A stretch of DNA of 64,000 nucleotides from assembly GCF_026676115.1 (NCBI RefSeq), contig NZ_JAPONB010000007.1, forward strand, positions 1 to 64,000, in the 5' to 3' direction. Made by a program: the position numbers and the translations under genes. The DNA comes from Salinimicrobium sp. TH3 (lineage in GTDB: Bacteria > Bacteroidota > Bacteroidia > Flavobacteriales > Flavobacteriaceae). Positions 35,363 through 44,622 of this stretch are shown here, one piece after another; position 1 is the stretch's first letter; every line of letters starts with the position of its first letter. The notes under the pieces were generated by a model. It did no database searches and had not been told where the DNA came from. It saw only the letters and a list, made by a program, of their open reading frames with translations.

Positions 35363-36331
35363 TTAGTTTGTAATAAAGCGATGTTTGATCTCAATATAGC
35401 GTATCATCAACTTATAAATTTTTAAGGGACAGTTATCATAAATCCAATTCTGAATCCTACAATTTTTTGAGAGCTTATTTTTCTCTAGTTTCAGGTTCCA
35501 AGGAGAACTTTTCATGTAGCCAAGGAAAATATTCTTAAGTGGATGAGTACAATTGTGAAACCATGGACGATCAAAAAATTCAGTTGTAAAATGAATTACA
35601 ACAGGATTATTCACAGCCTCTTTTAATTGTATTTGCGAATAATATTCTTGTATTTTAAATAGATCTTTTATTTGTTTGGCATTGAACAATAGCATAGGAT
35701 TCATTAAATTAAACTTTGGGTGAAGTATTTTAATATAGCCTTTACAGATATTATTTATTGTTCCCTGATCGTTATGAGGTGGATTCCCATTGAATTTTTT
35801 TAAAAAGTCCAAACATTTTTGCTCTATTCCCATTTTCCTCCAAAGGGCGAGATTTAATATTAGAACTCCACCAGAGTTAATATATTTCTCACTAGTTTCC
35901 AGCCCTATTTCATGTAAATAATAAGGATTAACTGAATCTTGAATCCCTGCTACTAAGGCCTCTCCAAGATCAATATTAATAATTTCATGGATCGAATCGT
36001 TAATAATAGTGTCGCTATCGAAATAATAAACTTTATCGATGTCCAGGTAATTTGAGAGGAATAATCTCCCATAAGCACTTATTCCAAAAGAAGGAATCAC
36101 ATCCATTTTTGGAATAATATCAAAAATGTCAATAAATGTAATTTCCCTATTGAATTTAATAGCAACTTCCTTCAATTTTTCGATATTTTCCAGGCTAATG
36201 TTTTCACCAATAATGAAAATTTTCAACCGTTCAATTTTCTGGTTGTTAACTAAGAGTGAAAAAAGGGAGATTCCTGCGTATTTTGCATAATTATCATCAA
36301 AAGAGTAGGCTATATTAACTGCTTTCACCAT
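35363..36331 (-). CDS. Glycosyltransferase family 8
   Basis: A 322-residue GT-A retaining enzyme. It opens with NIAYSFDDNYAKYAGISLFS (6-25), has VYYFDSDTIIND with the DxD metal motif (about 99-110), a GGVLILNLALW block (about 154-164), and NDQGTINNI. This is the LgtC/glycogenin-like family, which usually adds galactose, glucose or galacturonate. It is directly adjacent to the kinase-like gene upstream (no intergenic base) and is part of the AT-rich polymer B block. Confidence 0.88.
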   Translation of the reverse strand: MVKAVNIAYSFDDNYAKYAGISLFSLLVNNQKIERLKIFIIGENISLENIEKLKEVAIKFNREITFIDIFDIIPKMDVIPSFGISAYGRLFLSNYLDIDKVYYFDSDTIINDSIHEIINIDLGEALVAGIQDSVNPYYLHEIGLETSEKYINSGGVLILNLALWRKMGIEQKCLDFLKKFNGNPPHNDQGTINNICKGYIKILHPKFNLMNPMLLFNAKQIKDLFKIQEYYSQIQLKEAVNNPVVIHFTTEFFDRPWFHNCTHPLKNIFLGYMKSSPWNLKLEKNKLSKNCRIQNWIYDNCPLKIYKLMIRYIEIKHRFITN

Positions 36332-37435
36332 TTATAACTTTTTGTTTACTATTAATCGTATTAGTGGTAACCAACGCTTATAGCATTTATCATCTTTGCC
36401 TAATGCCTTCTTATTGATTTTAAAATAAAAGGCTACAACAGCTAATAAATAGGATAAGTATTGAATAGAAAAGTTTTGTTTCAAATAAGGTATTCTGTGG
36501 GAGAAAATTTCGCAGCTATTATAAATATTAACGTGCGACGATTTTTTTTCAATAATCTCAATTTGAGTTATAAAGTGAAAGAAATCTAAATATGGTGGAA
36601 ACGTAAATTTTGCATATTCGAAATCAAAAACAAATAACTCATCCTTTTCCACAAACATGTTCCAAGGAGTGAAATCAGCATGAAAGACAGAAAATTCTAC
36701 AGTACCTTCACCAAAAAAATTTCTTACCGCTAAAAGTGCTTTTTTGATTAAATCCGAATCTACTGTTGGCATAGATGCTAAGAATCCCTCTAATACATTT
36801 AAGGAATGAGCGAAATCAGTTTCCTCAAATGGAATCTTAACTTGCGTCTTTTGGTGCAAGTCATTTAAAAAGGTAGTATGCAAATCACTCCATTTATTCG
36901 TGATTTTTGAAGAATTCGTTTTGATAGTATTCTGAATAAATACTTCAGTATTTTTATTAAGTGCTCCGGAATATAAGCATTCAGGGATGGAAGAGATTCC
37001 CCTTCTATTCAAAAACTCCAATACTTGATTCTCGTGGAAAAAAATCTTTTTTATTTCTTCATTCCTAGTAACTTTGCAGTAGCCCAGAATTTCGTTTCCT
37101 AAACTGATTTGAATTGTACTCTTCTGAAAAACAGAAGGAGTGCCGCAGAAAACCGAAAACTCAATATTTTTCTTTTTGAACAAGTTGCATAGTAAATGCT
37201 TTATTTCATCTTCTAATTCATAATTGTGCATTTCTGCTCCAATTACATTGCGAACAAAATTAATCTGATTTACATATGGAAATAAAGATTTTGCTAATTT
37301 TCCTTTCCAATGACTGGGTTGATAGAGATTCATTGCCGTAGACATCCTTCGTTTTGGCATTATCCATCGTTTACCATCATCATTAGAAAATGAATAAAAT
37401 AGATTATCACCTCCTTTCTTTAGAACTCCCTTCAT
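36332..37435 (-). CDS. APH/choline-kinase-like phosphotransferase in a polysaccharide operon
   Basis: A 367-residue protein. The first 95 residues are unrecognised. The rest looks like a small-molecule kinase of the aminoglycoside/choline kinase group: possible ATP-binding Lys121 and Glu135, the catalytic loop HADFTPWN (252-259, fitting HxDxxxxN), and VFDFEYA (269-275) with the metal-binding Asp. Substrate is unknown. Within this operon a sugar, a sugar alcohol or an amino-alcohol headgroup on polymer B would be reasonable. Two genes upstream is another P-loop kinase-like protein (38736), suggesting a shared phosphorylation step. Resistance to an aminoglycoside is an unlikely reading given the operon. 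Confidence 0.75.
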   Translation of the reverse strand: MKGVLKKGGDNLFYSFSNDDGKRWIMPKRRMSTAMNLYQPSHWKGKLAKSLFPYVNQINFVRNVIGAEMHNYELEDEIKHLLCNLFKKKNIEFSVFCGTPSVFQKSTIQISLGNEILGYCKVTRNEEIKKIFFHENQVLEFLNRRGISSIPECLYSGALNKNTEVFIQNTIKTNSSKITNKWSDLHTTFLNDLHQKTQVKIPFEETDFAHSLNVLEGFLASMPTVDSDLIKKALLAVRNFFGEGTVEFSVFHADFTPWNMFVEKDELFVFDFEYAKFTFPPYLDFFHFITQIEIIEKKSSHVNIYNSCEIFSHRIPYLKQNFSIQYLSYLLAVVAFYFKINKKALGKDDKCYKRWLPLIRLIVNKKL

Positions 37436-37452
37436 TACCCTTTCAAATAAGT

Positions 37453-38706
37453 CTAACTTAAATTTCTTTGAAACTCAGAATATTTTCTTGTGATTTCTTT
37501 GAAGATAAGCTCCCCCTTTTTTTGCCAATCAAAATGTCCACCAATTTCGTTTGCTTTCTCCCCTTTTACCTTCCTCATCATAGGATCTGATAGTTCCAAA
37601 ATTCCGATTGATAAATTTTGTATTACCTCAGAACGTGTTGTACGAGGAATAACTACTGCGTATTCTTCATTGAAATAACGAGTATAGCCACCTGTATTGA
37701 CACATATAAGAGGCTTACTAAATGACATTGAGTCAAAAGCTGTCGTAACCGCTCCCTCTTTTAAACTAGGATTAACTACGACGTCACAATAAGCCATTTT
37801 CTCATAATAGACTTCTTGGCTTACCTGACCACTCAATGTAACGAATCTTTCTAGTTTAAACTTATTCACAAGCTTATCAAGACGTTGCTTATCAGAGCCC
37901 TTTCCTAAAATTTCTAAATGAATGTTTTGATTATTCTTAACAGCTTGGGCAAAGGCTTCTATAAGTAGGTCGAACCCTCTCCAGGCATCCAGCCGTCCAA
38001 CTGCCAAGTATTGAATTATTTTGCCTGTTCTTATTTTTTGTTCATTTTGTGCTCCTTCAATTCTTTCTACTGCTACATCTGTAAAAACTAAAGCTTTATT
38101 ACGGTATTGAATAGGAATACTTTTGGATGCCGTTTCGGTTTTGCAAAAAATAAGGTTTGCATTCGCACATCTATTTTTAAAACCAGAGTTTAAGGGTAGG
38201 GTTTTAACTGAAAACCTACGTACCGACTCGATAATTTTACTTTTTACTTCATAATGTTTAGAAAATTCTTTTGGAATGGTATCTCCAACTCCGGTAGGTC
38301 CCCAAATGAAAAACTTCTTTTTCCCATATGAGCTTACAGGCCACAAGGCATTTCCATAAGTTAATAAATGGTAAATTTCAATATCATTTTCTTCCATTGT
38401 TCTTTTTACAAGAGAATTAGTTAGTTTCTGCCATAATAAATAGTACGTGCGAACTCCGCGTAAACCTTTCTTCCAGAAACGGAGATAATATGGCAAATCA
38501 AAATATAAAAATTTAATTGAGTTATACTCCGGATTATTTTTTATCCACGACTCAATATTCGCTTGGTTACTTTTCCTGGTTAACACCCAGAGGTCAAAGT
38601 ATTTTGACATTTCTAATACCCAATGCCATCCCACTCCAATTTCGGAGCCGAGATTGGGTTCACAAGCATAGGCGGAAACAAAAATTTTTAATCGTTTTCT
38701 AGTCAT
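37453..38706 (-). CDS. Glycosyltransferase family 4
   Basis: A 417-residue GT-B enzyme. The N-terminus VSAYACEPNLGSEIGVGWHW (about 10-29) is the typical acceptor-binding loop of this group. The C-terminal region has AVGRLDAWRGFDLLIEAF and PSLKEGAVTTAFDSMSFSKP (E...D/E motif) then NTGGYTRYF. It should add one sugar to the polymer B repeat. It lies between the two kinase-like genes with short spacers of 17 and 29 bases. Confidence 0.86.
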   Translation of the reverse strand: MTRKRLKIFVSAYACEPNLGSEIGVGWHWVLEMSKYFDLWVLTRKSNQANIESWIKNNPEYNSIKFLYFDLPYYLRFWKKGLRGVRTYYLLWQKLTNSLVKRTMEENDIEIYHLLTYGNALWPVSSYGKKKFFIWGPTGVGDTIPKEFSKHYEVKSKIIESVRRFSVKTLPLNSGFKNRCANANLIFCKTETASKSIPIQYRNKALVFTDVAVERIEGAQNEQKIRTGKIIQYLAVGRLDAWRGFDLLIEAFAQAVKNNQNIHLEILGKGSDKQRLDKLVNKFKLERFVTLSGQVSQEVYYEKMAYCDVVVNPSLKEGAVTTAFDSMSFSKPLICVNTGGYTRYFNEEYAVVIPRTTRSEVIQNLSIGILELSDPMMRKVKGEKANEIGGHFDWQKKGELIFKEITRKYSEFQRNLS

Positions 38707-38735
38707 TTTATGGAATCAAAAAAAGGGGGCTATTC

Positions 38736-40031
38736 TTAGCAGGCACGTTTGAGATTCTTTCTATGTTGATTCTCTACAACCACCATTAATATTTTTTGCA
38801 AAGCTTCATCAGCAGTTCCTTCATTTTTAATTAAATAATAGCCCTTATGTTGAGCTAAAAAATGAAGTTTTTCATTGATATCTTCAATACCTTTCTTATC
38901 TAATTCTTGCTTACGACTAAGTATAATATCTGATCCAGCTGTAACCAAGAAATTATAATCTATTTTGGGAATAAATAACTTACCCCAGGCGTAAAGAATT
39001 TTTGAATTGATATAAATACTGCTTCTTCTACTATCTGCTATAATGTCAGAATAGTAACGATCAAATATGATAAAACCTCTTCTATATAATGTCCTTTTTA
39101 TTCTTAACCAGTAACCAATTATATAATCAAAACTGTAATAACTCAATCGTAAAAAAGAACTAAACAAATTATTTTTTTTACCTCGGTGCGGATCAGTATA
39201 ATTATCATTTATGCTCTCCGTAACTCCAATATTTTTTGCTACAGCACCAATATTACCAATTACAGTGGGCCTGTGATGAAAAAGCTTTACTTCTGCATGG
39301 TTCCCCGAAACCCTTTCGATAAGTTTATCAATAACCGTCGTTTTGCCCACACCATCTGGCCCGGTAAAGGACATTGATATACCTTGTGATCTGAATATAT
39401 TCGAAAACTCAAAAAATAAATTCCTCACTATAGAAATGAAATTGCTTCTTAAATTTTTAATTACAAATTTATATCTCAATTCCTGAGAAGATAAATTATC
39501 TAATTCATGAAAGTTTTTCAATCCAACAACAGATTGAATTGTCTCATCAAGTACTTTAGGGTTCTTTAATACGGAATGAAGAGTATCAGAATATTTTGAA
39601 GGGTAACTTTGATTTACAGCCTTGAGATATAGGTACTTGTCTAAAAATTCAAATTCCTTGGAGACGTGAAAAACCTTTCCATTGAATAATCTTTTTTCCA
39701 ATACATCCTTAGATTTTAGAAAAATAATTCCATGCAATGAAGTATTAAAAAAGAAATCGAATTGTAAAAAAGAAAATTCTTTGTCTGATAAAATAAAAGT
39801 ATACATTCTCTCACTTTTATAATATGTGACAATCTTATAATCAAAGGATAGGAACAATTCAATAATGCTTTTTTTGATCTTTTTGAAGTCCCTTCTATCA
39901 ATAATTATATCTATATCCTTACTTAAATTTTTTTCTGGTAGCCCTTCAAAATTTCTTAATAAAGCATATAGAGCATTTTTATTAAGAAATTCAATGACTT
40001 GTGTTGTTAATAATTCTTCTTGAGTTTTCAT
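38736..40031 (-). CDS. Thymidylate-kinase-like P-loop protein with N-terminal nucleotidyltransferase-like region
   Basis: A 431-residue two-part protein. Residues 1-170 resemble a nucleotidyltransferase-fold domain, with LLRNFEG and the acidic pair in KDIDIII (38-44). From about 215 there is a kinase of the thymidylate-kinase group: P-loop GPDGVGKT (224-231), a DRYYSDIIADSRR segment (324-336) like the DR motif, and a C-terminal KGYYLIKNEGTADE stretch typical of the nucleotide-binding end. It is much longer than true thymidylate kinase (about 210 residues). It sits in a glycosyltransferase operon, so a role in phosphorylating or activating a glycan component is inferred. No substrate can be named. 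Confidence 0.75.
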   Translation of the reverse strand: MKTQEELLTTQVIEFLNKNALYALLRNFEGLPEKNLSKDIDIIIDRRDFKKIKKSIIELFLSFDYKIVTYYKSERMYTFILSDKEFSFLQFDFFFNTSLHGIIFLKSKDVLEKRLFNGKVFHVSKEFEFLDKYLYLKAVNQSYPSKYSDTLHSVLKNPKVLDETIQSVVGLKNFHELDNLSSQELRYKFVIKNLRSNFISIVRNLFFEFSNIFRSQGISMSFTGPDGVGKTTVIDKLIERVSGNHAEVKLFHHRPTVIGNIGAVAKNIGVTESINDNYTDPHRGKKNNLFSSFLRLSYYSFDYIIGYWLRIKRTLYRRGFIIFDRYYSDIIADSRRSSIYINSKILYAWGKLFIPKIDYNFLVTAGSDIILSRKQELDKKGIEDINEKLHFLAQHKGYYLIKNEGTADEALQKILMVVVENQHRKNLKRAC

Positions 40032-40034
40032 ATT

Positions 40035-41009
40035 CTATTTTAATAGACCTGAATTTGCTTTTAATTTTTGCATGAATTGTTCCGGATTCATAAAAATAGA
40101 TTTCGATAAATAATATGTCCCTTTTATAAATTTTTTATCCTTTAAAAGGAAAAAGCCATTCCGTAAAAAATAACCAGCTCTAGCATTTTTATGTAACTGA
40201 TCAATTTCAGCTGCTGTTACAGTTTCAATAAAATCGTTGAAATAAATTTCGTTAAAACCTGCCCTACGTAATTTTAAATTCTTTTTGATAAATTTCATTT
40301 TTAAAGACATCGCTACAGCATTTGAGGATACTCCTTCATTTCCTTTTCGATAGTAATAAAGTACTTCAGGAATAGTGATAATATATTTACCATCCTTATA
40401 AAGATCGCTCATCCTTGTCCATAAATCCAGGTCCTCACAAAAATCTCTATATCTTGGCTTTCCGATTGGAAAATTATCTAATCTAAAGCCTCCAACCTGC
40501 AATGCAATTTCTCTATTAAACAATGTTTGAATTGGTAGAAATATCAATTTTTCCCGGCGAGCCAAAGAATCAAATTCTTCCTTTGTTCTTGAACCGATAA
40601 AAAAGCCACCTTTGAGCTTATCACCTTTCTCATCTATATACCTTAACCAACTACTAACTGCTATAATGTTTTTGTCGGAGATTATCATTTCGTATTGCTT
40701 CTTAACTAAGGAAGGATGGGGCAAATCATCTGAGTCAATAAAAAGTAAATATTTAGTTTTTGCTTCAATTAAAGCTAACTGGCGGGCATTGGCAATTCCT
40801 TTATTTTCCTCAAGATTGATTAATTTGAATTGCCTTTTATTCTTTTTCAAAAAATCTTGAACAACATTGAAAGTATTGTCGGAAGAGCAATCATTAATAA
40901 TTAATAGATCAAACTCTTGAAAGGTTTGTTTGAGAACACAAGCTAATGTCTCTTCTATAACATTTGCACTATTGTAAGCGCAAATCGCAATTGTTAAATT
41001 GTTCTGCAT
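40035..41009 (-). CDS. Glycosyltransferase family 2
   Basis: A 324-residue GT-A enzyme opening with LTIAICAYNSANVIEETLAC (5-24), then LLIINDCSSDNT and LFIDSDDLPHPS (DxD-type site, about 94-105). The C-terminal 100 residues are basic and aromatic, perhaps for membrane association. The first 41 coding bases overlap the end of the upstream polymerase gene; no later start fits because the catalytic N-terminal strand begins at once. It should add a sugar to polymer B. Confidence 0.87.
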   Translation of the reverse strand: MQNNLTIAICAYNSANVIEETLACVLKQTFQEFDLLIINDCSSDNTFNVVQDFLKKNKRQFKLINLEENKGIANARQLALIEAKTKYLLFIDSDDLPHPSLVKKQYEMIISDKNIIAVSSWLRYIDEKGDKLKGGFFIGSRTKEEFDSLARREKLIFLPIQTLFNREIALQVGGFRLDNFPIGKPRYRDFCEDLDLWTRMSDLYKDGKYIITIPEVLYYYRKGNEGVSSNAVAMSLKMKFIKKNLKLRRAGFNEIYFNDFIETVTAAEIDQLHKNARAGYFLRNGFFLLKDKKFIKGTYYLSKSIFMNPEQFMQKLKANSGLLK

Positions 41010-42168
41010 TTTTTAAAAAGTAATTTGATGTTGCAAATAACATTAGAATCCCCCAGACATATGCAATGTTATTTATTCCGGCTCCTAATAACAGAATAAA
41101 AATAAGTGCCTCTAAAGACAAAATTTTTCTGATACAACAAGTGAAAACAAAACTGATTGATACTATATAGCTTATTAGACCGTAATCGCTTATGCCTCCA
41201 ACTTTTTGCTCCTCACTAAGATAATCTGCGGTTGCATTAGTATCTATTCCCTTTCCGAACCATGTGTCTTGCTCTGTGAGCTCAATTTCTGTCAAGGTAT
41301 TTATTAGTGGCACTATCCTCGATGCAGCACTGTAATCTGTTTTTTTAATTACTTCCTGGTCGAATGTTTGCACTGCTTCAAAACTTGCTCTGGCTCTGTT
41401 TAAGGGTTCATAATTAATTGAAGGAATGAGAAAATAAAAAATAATAGAGCCGCTAAGTAATACAAAAACGAATTGTCTTTGCATAAAATATAAAGATAAG
41501 ATTCCTAATCCCACAAATGCAGTCCCGCTCCCCATACTGATCATTGCCCATAAAAAACCTATGAATAACCATTTATTATTTCTAAACAGTTTGGATAAAA
41601 GCATATTTTCTTTTCCCCATACCACTTCGCTCATGCGAAAGAAAATCAGCATTAATACCGTCATTATTCTCGCGGCATGTGACGGTTCAATAGCCAGTGA
41701 ATTTGCTCCAAGGCCCCTGTCTAAAAAATGAGTAAGATTAATTATAGGGAGTGAACGAATACCCGACAGAATAGCAACTTGTTGTACGAGCAAAACAATA
41801 ATGTAGGCATAGAGCAATCCCTTGATAACACTTAAAAAGTGTTTTGGTGAAAAAATTTTTTCCTTGAAAATAAAATTGTAATACATGATAAACATGAAAA
41901 CGAAGAAAAATTTATATAAAATTGTGGTTATGCGAAAACTTTCACTATTATATAGGATCGAAATTGTGATTGTAAATAAATAGATAGCGCCCCATATAAC
42001 TGCTTTTGATATTTTTGGTGTAAAACTTAACCAAAAAAAAGGAGTAAATAGCAGTGCAATGATTTTAACATCACTAGCCTTATACCCCTCAATTGGTATA
42101 TATTGAACACACATGAGTACCAAAAAAAAAGTAGCTATACCTTTTAGGGATATTGAAGAATTATTCAT
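40969..42168 (-). CDS. Wzy-type polysaccharide polymerase (system B)
   Basis: A 399-residue integral membrane protein with about ten to twelve hydrophobic segments and a long polar loop at about 265-330 (contains GKGIDTNATADYLSEEQKVG), the usual Wzy architecture. It is the only protein in system B with this topology apart from the flippase. Assignment rests on topology and place, because the family has little sequence conservation. It overlaps the downstream GT2 by 41 bases and follows the other GT2 by 2 bases. Confidence 0.78.
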   Translation of the reverse strand: MNNSSISLKGIATFFLVLMCVQYIPIEGYKASDVKIIALLFTPFFWLSFTPKISKAVIWGAIYLFTITISILYNSESFRITTILYKFFFVFMFIMYYNFIFKEKIFSPKHFLSVIKGLLYAYIIVLLVQQVAILSGIRSLPIINLTHFLDRGLGANSLAIEPSHAARIMTVLMLIFFRMSEVVWGKENMLLSKLFRNNKWLFIGFLWAMISMGSGTAFVGLGILSLYFMQRQFVFVLLSGSIIFYFLIPSINYEPLNRARASFEAVQTFDQEVIKKTDYSAASRIVPLINTLTEIELTEQDTWFGKGIDTNATADYLSEEQKVGGISDYGLISYIVSISFVFTCCIRKILSLEALIFILLLGAGINNIAYVWGILMLFATSNYFLKNAEQFNNCDLRLQ

Positions 42169-42170
42169 TA

Positions 42171-43058
42171 TTAATTAAAAGCACCTTTTATTCGGTGAAC
42201 AGTTTTAATTTCTAACAGAGATAAAGTCATTAAAATTCTCAATAACCCTGCTTTTAAACGCCCATACTTGCGACAGACAAGCGTATACTCAATAAGGCCG
42301 TTATGCCACAATTTATATTTACTATAAGTGTTGTGAAAGCTATTGATAGTTGCTGAATGATCATGAATATAAGATTCTTCAAGCAATACATAATTATTAA
42401 AACCCTGTTGCTTCACGGCATGCGCTACGAACCGTTCCTCAACATAGAGAAATGTTTTAGGATAGAAGTATCCTAATTGTTTGAATCGTTTGAAATCAGA
42501 AAACATAAAACTTCCTCCTATCACTTCTACTTTCATGGCTTGGTTATTTGTGTTATCTACAATAACCGGTTTCTTTTTATTTAATACTCTATGCAGCATT
42601 GATAAAGAAAGTATATCCTCCCAAAAAGATCTTAATGGCCCCAATATGGCCGCATTGCCATTTGGAGATCTTTCCATGGGAGCAATAATAGCAGGATTCT
42701 CTAGTGTTGAATATTTATCAATTAATTTTTCGAAACAATTATTAGGAAGAATTATATCATTATTCAGTATGGCTACATAATCCGGATGAATATTCTTTTC
42801 CAAATATTTTAAGCCAAAATTATTTCCTTTTGCGTACCCCAAATTTGCTCCCGTTTGTAGAACTTCTACATTGGAATATTTTAGTTTATACTTGAATAGC
42901 TCTTCGAAAGAACCATTTGGAGAATTATTATCAACTATAATTATATAGATATTCTGAGCTACAGTCTGGAGTTGTATATTTTCCACTAAACTTATAGTGT
43001 CCTGATAAGAATTATAGTTCAAAATTACAACTCCAATTTTACTCATTCTTTCTTTCAT
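42171..43058 (-). CDS. Glycosyltransferase family 2 (rhamnosyltransferase-like)
   Basis: A 295-residue GT-A enzyme with IGVVILNYNSYQDTISLVEN (7-26), IIIVDNNSPNGSFE, LGYAKGNNFGL and VAILNNDIILP (metal site), then GGSFMFSDFKRFKQLGYF and a LYVEERF segment. The GYAxGNN and NNDxxL pattern is common in WbbL-like rhamnosyltransferases, which suits the dTDP-rhamnose genes in this operon. A second ATG at 43046 may be the true start. A 95-base AT-rich gap separates it from the sulfotransferase gene. Confidence 0.86.
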   Translation of the reverse strand: MKERMSKIGVVILNYNSYQDTISLVENIQLQTVAQNIYIIIVDNNSPNGSFEELFKYKLKYSNVEVLQTGANLGYAKGNNFGLKYLEKNIHPDYVAILNNDIILPNNCFEKLIDKYSTLENPAIIAPMERSPNGNAAILGPLRSFWEDILSLSMLHRVLNKKKPVIVDNTNNQAMKVEVIGGSFMFSDFKRFKQLGYFYPKTFLYVEERFVAHAVKQQGFNNYVLLEESYIHDHSATINSFHNTYSKYKLWHNGLIEYTLVCRKYGRLKAGLLRILMTLSLLEIKTVHRIKGAFN

Positions 43059-43153
43059 TCTGATAGCTTAATATTAAATTCCACATAGCAAGTTCAAGAG
43101 AACATTAAAGAGTAAACGTTACAAAGTTTATCTTTACAATTATTTTTGTAGAA

Positions 43154-44074
43154 TTAAGAATATCTCCAGTGACTTAAATCTCTTTTTGTGAGTTTTTCGA
43201 GCTTATCAATTTCTTCTTTAAAGAAATTCTCGTAAGCGTATATCGCATCTGTATTAGACAATATTTTTGATTTTGGGTCTAATTCTTTTCTATTTATTTG
43301 TCTCAATTTCGACAAGATCGGCCTTGAAATCTTACTTAAAACTTCACTTCTTTTAAGATAATGTTTTACTCTGCCTGGCTTGGACAATATCTCTTCGAGT
43401 TTCCTATTTTTTATACCCGTGGCAGAATTACTTAAAGTCCCAAAATCAAGGTTTTCTGTATGAGAAACATTAAGAAATTGAAAAATATTTTCTATTTCAG
43501 TTTCTGTATTCTTTATAAGATCTTCAAAAAAAATTAATTTTATATTGTTATTCGGAACTTTATTGTCCAGATGTTTTAAAGTTTTTGAATATATGCTTCG
43601 GGATATATAACCAAAATTGTTTTTTTCGAAATGCCCCGGTTCATTACTTTCGTAATCAAAATGCCTTTTAGGATTAGCTATTCTAAACTCCTCAATTTCC
43701 AATGCTTCAATAAATGATTTATTCTCTAAGCAACGTCTGTGCGACATTAAATAATGAGAATAAGCTCGTTTAACCGGATCTCTTAGAATAAAAATGAATT
43801 TAAGATCCTTTCCAAAAGATTGGATCAGTCTGTCTATAGAGCGCGTTTCTACTTGTAAGTTAGGATTAATGTTCCCCACTATTTTTTCACCCACATAATC
43901 CTTATAATAATTTTTAAAAAAAAAGTCTAAACCTTTCTGGAATTTTTCATTTACATCAAAAAAATGAGCTTCCTTAGTTTCTGGAAGATATATATCAGGA
44001 TGATCTTTTATAATATCATGGAGAGTTGTGGTTCCTGCTTTTTGAGCCCCAATACAAACAAAATCTAACCTCAT
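43154..44074 (-). CDS. Carbohydrate sulfotransferase
   Basis: A 306-residue PAPS-dependent sulfotransferase. The 5'-phosphosulfate-binding loop is CIGAQKAGTTTLHDII (7-22), followed by LPETKEAHFFD, and the 3'-phosphate-binding segment is FILRDPVKRAYSHYLMSHRR (about 94-113). It should move sulfate from PAPS to a sugar hydroxyl of polymer B. PAPS supply (cysC, cysD, cysN) and PAP removal (cysQ) are encoded in the same strand and cluster 5-10 kb upstream. There is no signal peptide, so it acts in the cytoplasm on lipid-linked repeats. It shares base 44074 with the acyltransferase stop. Confidence 0.9.
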   Translation of the reverse strand: MRLDFVCIGAQKAGTTTLHDIIKDHPDIYLPETKEAHFFDVNEKFQKGLDFFFKNYYKDYVGEKIVGNINPNLQVETRSIDRLIQSFGKDLKFIFILRDPVKRAYSHYLMSHRRCLENKSFIEALEIEEFRIANPKRHFDYESNEPGHFEKNNFGYISRSIYSKTLKHLDNKVPNNNIKLIFFEDLIKNTETEIENIFQFLNVSHTENLDFGTLSNSATGIKNRKLEEILSKPGRVKHYLKRSEVLSKISRPILSKLRQINRKELDPKSKILSNTDAIYAYENFFKEEIDKLEKLTKRDLSHWRYS

Positions 44075-44622
44075 TAACTTCTAAATTTTATAATTTTTGC
44101 TGGAACACCTCCCATAATTGCATTTTCAGGAACATCCTTTGTAACTACCGCATTTGCACCTATTATAGAGCCACTTTTAATAACCACGCCTTTTGTTATT
44201 ACAGCGCCGTGGCCAATCCATACATTGTCTTGGATTATAACTGGTGCTGTTGTTATTCCCTGACTATTCATTGGTCTATTTAAATCAGCGAAGGCATGAT
44301 CTGTATCTCTTATTGAAACGGCCTGAGCAATCATGACATCTTCTCCTATTATTACTTTATCATTAGAACCTATTACGGAATATGAACCTATAAAAGATTT
44401 AGATCCAATTTCAATGTAGCCAGATCCCTGAAGAATTACACCTTCATTTATTGTTGAATTATCCTTCATTTTTATCATGAGCTTATTCTCCTTACCCCTA
44501 AAGGGATAAATTTTCACGCCATGTTTTATAGTTGTTTTCTTTCCGAGAATCAGATAAGATCTGTAATAAATTCTGAAAAATAGCGTACTTAACTTACGTA
44601 ATATTTTATCAATTAGAACCAT
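44074..44622 (-). CDS. Hexapeptide-repeat acyltransferase
   Basis: A 182-residue left-handed beta-helix transferase. Hexapeptide turns run from about 60 to 170. The C-terminal block holds [20 protein letters not shown] and ends in [20 protein letters not shown], the standard signature of maltose/galactoside-type O-acetyltransferases such as WcaF; the catalytic His is likely in the DTDHAF segment (about 106-111). It probably O-acetylates a polymer B sugar using acetyl-CoA. It overlaps the upstream flippase by 10 bases. Confidence 0.88.
   Translation of the reverse strand: MVLIDKILRKLSTLFFRIYYRSYLILGKKTTIKHGVKIYPFRGKENKLMIKMKDNSTINEGVILQGSGYIEIGSKSFIGSYSVIGSNDKVIIGEDVMIAQAVSIRDTDHAFADLNRPMNSQGITTAPVIIQDNVWIGHGAVITKGVVIKSGSIIGANAVVTKDVPENAIMGGVPAKIIKFRS

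Noticed and set aside
36332-37435. Antibiotic resistance aminoglycoside phosphotransferase
   Set aside because: Only the general kinase motifs agree; the gene is locked into a glycosyltransferase operon and has a long unrelated N-terminal part.
38736-40031. Housekeeping thymidylate kinase
   Set aside because: Twice the normal length, with an extra N-terminal domain and a glycan-operon context.
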